IMG/VR virus record: IMGVR_UViG_3300049484_000195
Span: 1 to 31,572 of that record
Source: a virus
Length of the DNA stretch: 31,572 nucleotides
Direction: 5' to 3' (one strand)
Positions 23,380-31,300 of this stretch are shown here, piece after piece (the first letter of the stretch is position 1; every line of letters begins with the position of its first letter). The notes below the pieces were generated by a model, which was given only the letters and a program-made list of their open reading frames with translations, was not told the origin of the DNA and did no database searches. Position numbers and translations under genes: made by a program.

Positions 23380-25347
23380 ATGCCTAATTATGCGACAAAA
23401 GAAGTATCTTACAAACCACCTAAAACCCTACAACTTGATTGGGATAACTTTAAGGGTGGGTTAAATACACTTCTAAGACAAACTGAAATTAAGGACAACC
23501 AATTAGCCCAGGCTGACAACCTCAAACTAGTGGGTTTAGGTGTCCCCACAAAAAGAGAGGGTTCAGCAAATTATTTTATTACTGCACCTTCTGTTGCTAC
23601 TGGTGTCCAAAGAGTGCGGGGTTTAAAGGGAGTTAAGTTTGCAAGTGGAGTTTCAGGTGTTAATGAGCTTTTGGCTTTATCAGATTGGGGATTGCTTGTT
23701 AAGAAGAACAGCACGAGTTATGTTCCAATCATGGGTGCATCATGGGCTTCTGGGTATAATGCTGAGATAGTCCAGCTTTTCAATAACGTTTATATAACAA
23801 ATGGAGTAGATACTCTTAAAAAATATAGTGGTGTAACTATTTATGGATTTACTGAATTAAGTAGACCAACTGGATTACTTGCTACTAACATTTCTGGTGT
23901 ATCAGGAACATTTACTAGATCATTTAGGGTGAGTGCTTTTAATGATGTAGGAGAAACATTGGCTTCAGATGCAGTATTAATATCAAATACTCCACAAGAT
24001 TTAACACAAACAGTATTGAGGCTCAATTGGACAACTTCTTCTCCAGCATCTTCTGTTGCAGGTTATGGAGTATATGGATATAACTCTGGAGATGAAACAT
24101 TAATAACGACACTTGGTGCTTCTTCATTACAGTATGACTATGTTGGTGCACCAGATCCATCTACTATAGCCAGTACACCTCTTGCTGACACAACATCTGG
24201 ACCAATTGCTAAATACATTATTACCTTTAAAGATAAACTTGTTATGGGTAATCTAAATGGTTTTCCATCAAGAATAACTTGGAGTGGTGGAGGATCTAAT
24301 ATTGATAAATTTAATTGGAGATATGGTGGAGGGTATGTTGATATAGATAAAGATGCTGGTGATGAGATAAAGGGTCTGATAGAGTTTCAGGATTCTATTA
24401 TCGTCTTCAAAGAAAGAAGTATATGGCAAGTTACATTAGCAGCATCAGGAGATATTGTGGTTCCTACAGTAAAAATGTTAATGAGGGGAATTGGATCAGT
24501 ATCACATAGAACAATTAAACATGTAGAAAATGATGTGTTCTTTTTAACAAGAAAGGGTGTTTATGCTCTTGGTAATGAGGCAAACTATGTTGGAAATATT
24601 CTTAGGACAAATGAACTGTCTGCTAAGGTAAGACCACTGTTCCAGTCATTGACACCTTCACAATTGGAACAGTCTTGTGCAGTTTATCAAGATAATAAAT
24701 ACAGGATTGCTTACCCATCAACTCTTGCAGATAAAAATACGAGAGAAATTATTTATGATAGGGAAAGACTTGCTTGGATGGGACCAAATAGTTATCCTGC
24801 GGTTCCAGCTATTTATGAAGTTTATTATGATGGATCAAATAAAGAGAATTTAGTTTGGGGTGATGCTGATGATAACTATGTTACAGAAATGTCATCTGCT
24901 TATTCAAACGACAAGGGAGTTAAAATACAAACAATACTGTTAACAAAAAAAACAGCATTTAATAATCCGTTTAGATTTAAACAAGTTAAAAGATTATATT
25001 CTAATTGGAGAAATGTAATGGGTAGCCCATTTGTTAATATTATACTTGAAACTAGGCAGGGAGCAGTAGGAACAGCAGAATCTTTTAGTATTACAGCATC
25101 AGGGACAGGAACAGGTTGGGGTTTTGATAGATGGGGAAACATTAGATGGGGTTTGACTGCTGGTGCTGGAACATCTGAGGGTAGTTTAGATTTAGTTAGA
25201 AGAACAGCTGTTAATAAGGTTGGTAGGACTGTCCAAGTTGAAGTGACAACCACTGGTAACAATGATAAATATGAATTATTGTCGTTTCAATTATTAGCTC
25301 AAGAACTTGGTGAGGGAATCATACCAAGTTCATGGAATACGGCTTAG
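23380..25347 (+). CDS. Tail nozzle / stabilisation protein (beta-propeller-like)
   Basis: A 655-residue protein. The start FKGGLNTLLRQTEIKDNQLA (about residues 24-43), then a Nl.l.g.g.p.kReGs pattern, is typical of podovirus tail nozzle proteins that cap the adaptor ring. Repeated blade-like blocks follow, including YIITFKDKLVMGNL, IKGLIEFQDSIIVFKERSIW and HVENDVFFLTRKGVYALG. An FN3-like insert (about residues 165-265, with SFRVSAFNDVGETLAS) interrupts the blades. The C-terminus reads KYELLSFQLLAQELGEG. Preceded closely by the adaptor gene, with no SD. Confidence 0.8.
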   Translation: MPNYATKEVSYKPPKTLQLDWDNFKGGLNTLLRQTEIKDNQLAQADNLKLVGLGVPTKREGSANYFITAPSVATGVQRVRGLKGVKFASGVSGVNELLALSDWGLLVKKNSTSYVPIMGASWASGYNAEIVQLFNNVYITNGVDTLKKYSGVTIYGFTELSRPTGLLATNISGVSGTFTRSFRVSAFNDVGETLASDAVLISNTPQDLTQTVLRLNWTTSSPASSVAGYGVYGYNSGDETLITTLGASSLQYDYVGAPDPSTIASTPLADTTSGPIAKYIITFKDKLVMGNLNGFPSRITWSGGGSNIDKFNWRYGGGYVDIDKDAGDEIKGLIEFQDSIIVFKERSIWQVTLAASGDIVVPTVKMLMRGIGSVSHRTIKHVENDVFFLTRKGVYALGNEANYVGNILRTNELSAKVRPLFQSLTPSQLEQSCAVYQDNKYRIAYPSTLADKNTREIIYDRERLAWMGPNSYPAVPAIYEVYYDGSNKENLVWGDADDNYVTEMSSAYSNDKGVKIQTILLTKKTAFNNPFRFKQVKRLYSNWRNVMGSPFVNIILETRQGAVGTAESFSITASGTGTGWGFDRWGNIRWGLTAGAGTSEGSLDLVRRTAVNKVGRTVQVEVTTTGNNDKYELLSFQLLAQELGEGIIPSSWNTA

Positions 25348-25376
25348 TTGAAACTTGTTGTGTTACAAAGTATAAT
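25348..25376 (+). promoter_or_regulatory. Promoter of cassette E
   Basis: A -35 TTGAAA at 25348-25353, a 17-base spacer and a -10 TATAAT at 25371-25376. The downstream spacer contains TTCA-agat-TGAA, a small hairpin, and the ttcaag motif. Confidence 0.7.
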
Positions 25377-25402
25377 TATTATGGTTCAAGATTGAATCTA
25401 TG

Positions 25403-25425
25403 ACCGCTACTATAGCGGTTTTTTT
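25403..25425 (+). terminator. Intrinsic terminator-like hairpin near the ATG
   Basis: A 7-bp stem ACCGCTA (25403-25409) with TAGCGGT (25413-25419), a three-base loop and a seven-T run (25419-25425). The ATG at 25431 follows after GTTAT, with no SD. Confidence 0.8.
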
Positions 25426-25430
25426 GTTAT

Positions 25431-26234
25431 ATGAGTGCAAACCTTCCACGTCCAAGTTCTGATGAGAACATTTCTACTACCCTTTCATCGGGTATTACAG
25501 ACGTTGCTACTTCAATGGATGTTGGTGATGCTTCAAAGTTGGCTTTTCCATGTTACCTTGTAATAGATAGGGTTGATTCTGCTGGAACACTTAAAGCTAC
25601 TTCACTCTGGGAATATGTAAAAGTAACAAACATTGCAGCAAACACATTAACAATAACAAGAGCACAAGGTGGTTCAACTAATCAAGCTCATTCAAGTGGT
25701 GCAGTTGTTGAAGCTGTCATAACGTCATCTCACTTTGAAGATTGGTATAACGCCTTGAACCCTGAACATGATTCTGCTGGTGGTCATGTGGTTGTAGGGA
25801 CAATGACTGTGGCTGGTATGAATCTTGCTTCAGTAGCTACAATAGCAGCAGTTTCAATGTCTAGACTAGACGCCTCTAATGCAACAATTATTGGAGTTCC
25901 TATTGCTCCAGTATTTTCATTTGTAGGTACACTTTCTGGTGCAACTGTTTTTACTCAAACACCTCTAATTATGCCAAGAAGTGGTAGATGGCAATCAGCA
26001 ACATTTTTAACACGAACAGTAGCTTCTGGAGTGTCAGCAATAGTTGATATTAATTTGAATGGTACTTCTATTTTTGATACTGTGGGTAGACCTATGATTG
26101 CAGCAGGTGGGACGTTTGTATCAACAGCTTCGATTAAAACACCAGCATTTACTAAAGGTGGAAAGTTAACCTGGGACTATGATGGTACTGGTGGGACAAT
26201 AACTGACTTTAATATTCAGCTTATAAGTAACTAA
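25431..26234 (+). CDS. Tail fibre or tail-tip protein
   Basis: A 267-residue protein. The N-terminal 95 residues (TTLSSGITDVATSMDVGDAS, VKVTNIAANTLTITRAQGGS) match the small barrel often seen at the base of phage fibres or tail-tip proteins. A linker NPEHDSAGGHVVVG leads to a beta-rich C-terminal sandwich (PLIMPRSGRWQSATFLTRT through LTWDYDGTGGTITDFNIQL). The fold suggests trimeric fibre tip or spike function, which the sequence alone cannot prove. First gene after cassette E. Confidence 0.7.
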   Translation: MSANLPRPSSDENISTTLSSGITDVATSMDVGDASKLAFPCYLVIDRVDSAGTLKATSLWEYVKVTNIAANTLTITRAQGGSTNQAHSSGAVVEAVITSSHFEDWYNALNPEHDSAGGHVVVGTMTVAGMNLASVATIAAVSMSRLDASNATIIGVPIAPVFSFVGTLSGATVFTQTPLIMPRSGRWQSATFLTRTVASGVSAIVDINLNGTSIFDTVGRPMIAAGGTFVSTASIKTPAFTKGGKLTWDYDGTGGTITDFNIQLISN

Positions 26235-26235
26235 C

Positions 26236-27177
26236 ATGTTTGATAAATTATGGTTTTTAAAATACCAAAAACTATTACTAAGATTTGCAAATTCTTTCAT
26301 AGGAAGATATATTCTTGGGTTAAGAACCTCAAGCGTAAAAGGTAAGATACTTCAGATACTTCCAAATTCGATTACTTGGAAAGAGGGTAAGAAATTTAAG
26401 ACAGAGTTTAGGACACACGATAAGTTTGGTAAAAGACTTTACTACGCTTTTAAACCGATATGGTACCTATTTCATCTATGGGATTTTGTATGGTATCCTA
26501 AGTTAAATTTGGGATTTGATTCGCTTACGACTTATCCGTCTGCTGGAGCTGTTTCACCTGTTGACGGGTATGTTACCAGATATGCAGTAAATGTGTCGTG
26601 GGCTTCTTTGATTGGTGGAACCGATGGCGAACTTACAGATACGTCAGAAAGTACATCTAATATGAACTATATTCAATCAACAACAACAAGTAATCAATAC
26701 ACACAATATGCTAGAGAGGTTGAATGTTTTAATACTTCTTCTTTAAGTTCTAGTGCAAATATTTCAGCAACTGTTCTTTCCTTATATGTTACAGCTCAAA
26801 GTAATGCTTTCGGGGGAACCTTAACACATCATATTGTAAGTGTAAGTTTAGCGAGTACGGATAATATTGTCGGTGGAGATTGGGATGGATTTGGAACAAC
26901 CTCTTTTGCAAACATAACTAATGGTTCTTTTAATACACCTGCATATAATGATTTTAATTTAGATGCTAATGGTATTGCTAATGTAAATAAAACTGGGGTT
27001 TCACAATTTGGAGTAAGAGTAAACTGGGATTTGACTGGATCTTTCGGTGGAACTTGGACATCATCAAATACAGCCTATTTTACCGCTTATAGAGCTGATC
27101 AAACAGGCACGGCAAACGATCCAAAATTAGTAGTTACTTATACTTTACCAGGTGGAAGTTATGCTTATTTTATGTAA
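26236..27177 (+). CDS. Fibre-like protein with DNRLRE-type C-terminal domain
   Basis: A 313-residue protein starting one base after the preceding stop. Residues 1 to about 95 are basic and aromatic (RTHDKFGKRLYYAFKPIWYL), unlike a normal fibre N-terminus, and could anchor the protein to the virion. The rest is a beta-sandwich rich in Ser, Thr and Asn with the ending TANDPKLVVTYTLPGG. That pattern is seen at the end of DNRLRE/CBM-like domains. It may bind carbohydrate on the host. No catalytic residues are evident. Confidence 0.65.
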   Translation: MFDKLWFLKYQKLLLRFANSFIGRYILGLRTSSVKGKILQILPNSITWKEGKKFKTEFRTHDKFGKRLYYAFKPIWYLFHLWDFVWYPKLNLGFDSLTTYPSAGAVSPVDGYVTRYAVNVSWASLIGGTDGELTDTSESTSNMNYIQSTTTSNQYTQYAREVECFNTSSLSSSANISATVLSLYVTAQSNAFGGTLTHHIVSVSLASTDNIVGGDWDGFGTTSFANITNGSFNTPAYNDFNLDANGIANVNKTGVSQFGVRVNWDLTGSFGGTWTSSNTAYFTAYRADQTGTANDPKLVVTYTLPGGSYAYFM

Positions 27178-27180
27178 CTG

Positions 27181-27208
27181 TTGATTTGTTGCATTGTAAT
27201 AGTATAAT
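27181..27208 (+). promoter_or_regulatory. Promoter of cassette F
   Basis: A -35 TTGATT at 27181-27186, a 16-base spacer and a -10 TATAAT at 27203-27208. The downstream spacer holds gttcaaaagtta and a small AAAGT-tag-ACTTT hairpin. Confidence 0.65.
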
Positions 27209-27237
27209 TTAAGGTAGTTCAAAAGTTAGACTTTATG

Positions 27238-27260
27238 GACACCGAAAGGTGTCTTTTTTT
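27238..27260 (+). terminator. Intrinsic terminator-like hairpin with GNRA loop near the ATG
   Basis: A 6-bp stem GACACC (27238-27243) with GGTGTC (27248-27253), a GAAA tetraloop and seven Ts (27254-27260). The ATG at 27265 follows after four bases, with no SD. An in-frame ATG at 27235 lies inside the hairpin and is unlikely to be used. Confidence 0.8.
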
Positions 27261-27264
27261 ATAT

Positions 27265-27900
27265 ATGACAGTTAATTTAAATCCATTATCAAAGAATTTT
27301 CTTACCTCTAGTCCTTATAATACTGTTTATTCTAACCCTATTAACAGTGTAAATGCTGTGAAAGCCACACCTTTACAAAGAACAGTAAAACCATTATCCA
27401 CAAGTTCAACTACAGGACAAAATACAACTTCAGGTACAGTAAGTGGAGGTAGTGGAAATACAGGAACTTTTAACCAAGGCGTGGATGTTATAAATCAGAA
27501 TGCTAATGAAGGAAACGATCTTATTGATCAAGATTATAATAATGCAATGAATGAACTTGCTGGTCAAGAAGAACTTCTTAATTCTACAAATCAACAAGCA
27601 CAAGGGGAGCTTACAAATCAAGGACAAGAAGTTAACACACAACTTTCTAAGGAAAAAGCAACTAATGAATCTGGTGTACAAAGTCAACTATCTACTGGAG
27701 AAAAAAACTATACTTCTAACATTCAACAAGCTAGAGATATATTCAATCAAGTTCAACAGAAGAATGTTGCTGATTTAAGTGCGTTAGGTATTTCTTCATC
27801 ATCTGTTGCTGAGGCTTTAGCAGAAAGACTTGGTGTTGAAACAGCAAGAAGGATAGCTGGTGCCACAGGAACTATAAATCTAAGGAACTTGCTAATATAA
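27265..27900 (+). CDS. Coiled-coil virion protein, 5' part (apparent frameshift)
   Basis: A 211-residue frame, rich in Gln, Asn and Glu. After a disordered, Thr/Ser-rich first 65 residues comes a long coiled-coil-like segment (NQNANEGNDLIDQDYNNAMN and onward, about residues 78-170), then ADLSALGISSSSVAEALAER. The frame stops at 27900, but the neighbouring frame is open from about 27813 to 28346 and continues the same kind of sequence (ELANINNFFQEKATAVTKWV). One missing base near 27870-27885, for example in the run TATAAATCT, would join the two parts. In podoviruses such proteins are inner-core or ejection proteins. Position before a giant internal virion protein supports that. Confidence 0.65.
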   Translation: MTVNLNPLSKNFLTSSPYNTVYSNPINSVNAVKATPLQRTVKPLSTSSTTGQNTTSGTVSGGSGNTGTFNQGVDVINQNANEGNDLIDQDYNNAMNELAGQEELLNSTNQQAQGELTNQGQEVNTQLSKEKATNESGVQSQLSTGEKNYTSNIQQARDIFNQVQQKNVADLSALGISSSSVAEALAERLGVETARRIAGATGTINLRNLLI

Positions 27901-27956
27901 ATAATTTCTTTCAAGAAAAAGCAACTGCTGTAACTAAATGGGTTGCAAATGAAAAG

Positions 27957-28346
27957 ATGAAACTTCAGAATGTTCTTTTATCTGGACTTAATCAAATAAA
28001 TACAGCAAGAAATCAGGCTACACAAGATAAATCTAGAGCAAGGTCTACACTTCTTTCTGATGTAAGAAGCCAAATATATAATCTTAATGTCCAACAACAA
28101 CAATACCAACAGTCACTACAACAGTGGAAAGAACAACGTTCTGCTGCTTTAAGTCCATACCTTAATGAAAAATATGTTAGTGATTTTGTAGCTAATATAG
28201 CAAAATTGCAACAACAGTATTCTGGGTCTGGTCTTGCTCTTAGTGGATCGGTAGAACCATCACAAACAGGAGGGACAGGTTCTTATGCGATACAACCAAA
28301 AAAGACAACCGAAGATGATTTATATGAAAAATTAATCAGTCAATGA
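27957..28346 (+). CDS. Coiled-coil virion protein, 3' part
   Basis: A 129-residue segment starting at the first ATG of this frame, though the frame is open upstream to about 27813 with related sequence. It is Gln-rich (NVQQQQYQQSLQQWKEQR) with helical structure, then a Gly/Ser linker and a C-terminal DDLYEKLISQ. There is no SD before 27957, which favours reading it as the continuation of the preceding gene and not as a separate gene. The stop TGA is 12 bases before the next start. Confidence 0.55.
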   Translation: MKLQNVLLSGLNQINTARNQATQDKSRARSTLLSDVRSQIYNLNVQQQQYQQSLQQWKEQRSAALSPYLNEKYVSDFVANIAKLQQQYSGSGLALSGSVEPSQTGGTGSYAIQPKKTTEDDLYEKLISQ

Positions 28347-28358
28347 TAATAAAATGAA

Positions 28359-31300
28359 ATGTCATCAATTTTCCAAAAATACAGAGACATCCTTAGACAA
28401 AAAGTAGCCCAGGTGGCTTCTGGTCCTCGTCTAAATAATTTTGCTTCTTATACTTTACCTCAAGTTAAAGCACGAATAGCAAGTAGTCCATATTTAAACA
28501 GAGTTGCAAATAGAGCAACAAATAATCCATACGGTTCAACTCCTCTTTCTCCAACAGCGATAGGCCATGCAGTTCAGGGTACTCAATTTCTTAGTAATAT
28601 TGCTAATCAGTATGCAAATAAACCAAATACTCCAGGTTTCTTAGATGATGTTGGGAGGATGACTGCAGGAACTACTTCTAAACTATTAAAGGTAGGTTCT
28701 TATCCATTAAAATTATCTCAGACAGGATCACAGAATATGGTTTCAGGATCACAGAATATAGTTTCAGGAACATTAAATAAAAATCTTGATCAAGGGTTGA
28801 AAGGTGCAGGTCAGTTGATTGGTGGTGCTGGTCAGTTAGTTGGTGGTGCAGGGGCTATTTATTATGGGGGTAAGACATTAGGTTCTGGTGGGGTTAAAGG
28901 AATTGCTAGTAGGGCTTTGCAAGGTGCAGGTCTTAACTTAGCGATAGGGACAGGGGCACAGCTTTTAACTGGTGGTGGATTACCAACCAAAGAACAAGCT
29001 AAAAAATATTTACAAAGTGGTGTGGAAAATTCTTGGACATTAGCTTTTACTGGTGGATTAACAGACAAAGTATTAAGTAAATTTGCACCAACACTCGTTG
29101 GAAATGCTATTACTACACCGTTTAGAAATGGAGAAGTAGCCCAAGGATTAAAACAAGTTTTTATGAGGGCATTAGCAGAAGTACCAGCAGAGAATACTGC
29201 ATTTACTTGGCTTAATAGATTAGATGAACCCTCCAAAAGAACATTTATGGAAGATTGGATGTTGTCACTTCCAGGAAGCGTAACCCAAAATTTAATTTCA
29301 GCAGCAGGACAAGGAAGTTTTGAAATACTTAGAAATAAGGAATCAAGAAAAGCTGTTTCTGATGTTCTACAAGAAACTATAAGAAAATGGAACACTCCAG
29401 TAACTACAATGAAATTAGATGCTAGTGGTAAACGTATAAAAATGCCTATGTGGAAATATGAATGGAAGAAAAATCAACCAGGAGGGTTAACCACTAAAGA
29501 CATAAACGAATTATCGATTGAAGATTATGCAAAACAAAAGGGTATAACCGTTAAAGAGGCAGAAGCAGAATTTAAACAGAAAATTGAAAGTCCACCTATA
29601 AGCAAAGTTAAATCGAGAATGGACTTGACAGAAACAGGTAAGCAGACTGTTGACAATGCTTACTTAAAAATTAAGAATGAAATGGAAAAAATTGCTGGTA
29701 GACCTATCACTCATAAAGAAGTGCTGAAGATGGCACAAGCAACCCAAAGTAATTTAATTAAGACACTTGGTAGAAATGAAACTCTTAAGCAAGAAGCATC
29801 ACTTGTTAAACTAGGTCAGGAAATAAACGAACTGGCTAATACTGGTACTGTTACTGAAGAAATGGTTAAAAAACTTAAACAATACGTAACATCTGGTACT
29901 AATACCGCAAGGCTACTTGAAATAAGAAAACAACAATTAGAACCTACTACACCACAAGGTAGGATGATAACCCAATACCTTGAAAACATCCTAAAGGTTA
30001 ACAACGATTTAAATGGTGTATTAAAGGCTTCCAAGGGAGTTAATTGGGATGATGCTGAAAGTGTTGGTAAGTTTTATAGGCAATTTGTACAACCCAGTTT
30101 AGAGGATTGGGCAGACAAGGTTAGGTACAACGCAATGTTATCTAGCCCAAAGACACAGATTGTTAATATAAGTTCAAACTTACAAGGGACTGGTATGCTG
30201 TATCCAATTCAGAAGGAAGTAGAGGGAATTGTTGATATATTCCACTCTGCTCTTACAGGTTCTGATAGGACGAGGTATTTAGGTGAAGGAATTGAATATG
30301 CGAAGGGATATTATGGGAACATAGGTTCTGCATGGAATGATTTTGTTTCTACTGTTAAAAGAAATAATATTTCAGAGAACCCTGATTTTAGGAATATTCC
30401 ATTAGCAGAAAAAGGTACGGGTTTAAGATTGTGGGATGATATTCTTTCAAGTCCAGGTTTAGCACTAGAAGCTTTTGACAAGTTCTTTAGGAATCTTACA
30501 GAAACAGGGTTAGAACGTTCTTCAGCATATAGAACAGAAGCTAGTGGAGGTAAAATTCCTATGTCTTCTTCTAATGAAATAACTGCTAAAGCTGAAAAAC
30601 TTCTATTTAGAGCACCTCTTGATACTAAGGGAGAAGGAGTTGTTTCAGATACTTTAACAGCAGGAGCTAGGTGGGTGGCACAAGCAAGATACAGTAAAAA
30701 TAAATATTTTAGATATTTAGCAAAAATGACGTTTCCTTTTATTAATATAGGAACCAATCTTGCTAAAGCAGGAGTAGAAGGTAATCCTGTTCTTGGTACT
30801 GCTAACTTAGTAGGTAACAAGGAAAAAACTGAAGCAGTTGCTAAACTTGTAATGGGTGGAGTGTTTACTGCAATTGGTTCTGCTATGGCTTTAGGAGGTA
30901 AGTTAACAGGACAAGCTCCTACGGATCCCACTAAAAAGAAAGCTTTCTATGACGCCAATATGAAACCTTGGTCTGTTAAGGTCGGAGATAACTGGATCAG
31001 TTATGACAAGTTACATCCATTAATAGCTTTTCAACTTGCTACTGCTGCTAGTATTGCAGAAAGATTAAAAAATGGAAGTATAACTGATGATTCTGCTGAA
31101 AAGATTATGGGTGGATTAGCAAATGGACTTCGTTTCTTTGCTGATCAGACTTATTTTAGGAACTTATCAGACTTCGTTGATCTTGTTCAAGGTAACTCAT
31201 TATCTCCATCAAGAATGATAGCAAATTATCCTTCACAATTTATACCTTTTAGAGCATTAATGGGTTGGGCAACAAGATTAGTTGATAAATATCAGAGACA

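Noticed and set aside
27551-27778. A + strand open frame of 75 codons inside the coiled-coil gene
   Set aside because: It overlaps the coding frame completely, is Lys/Leu/Ile-biased as expected from A/T-rich shadow reading, and has no SD.
27860-27900. Programmed -1 ribosomal frameshift site
   Set aside because: No X-XXY-YYZ slippery heptamer or downstream stem was found; a sequence error or mutation is simpler.
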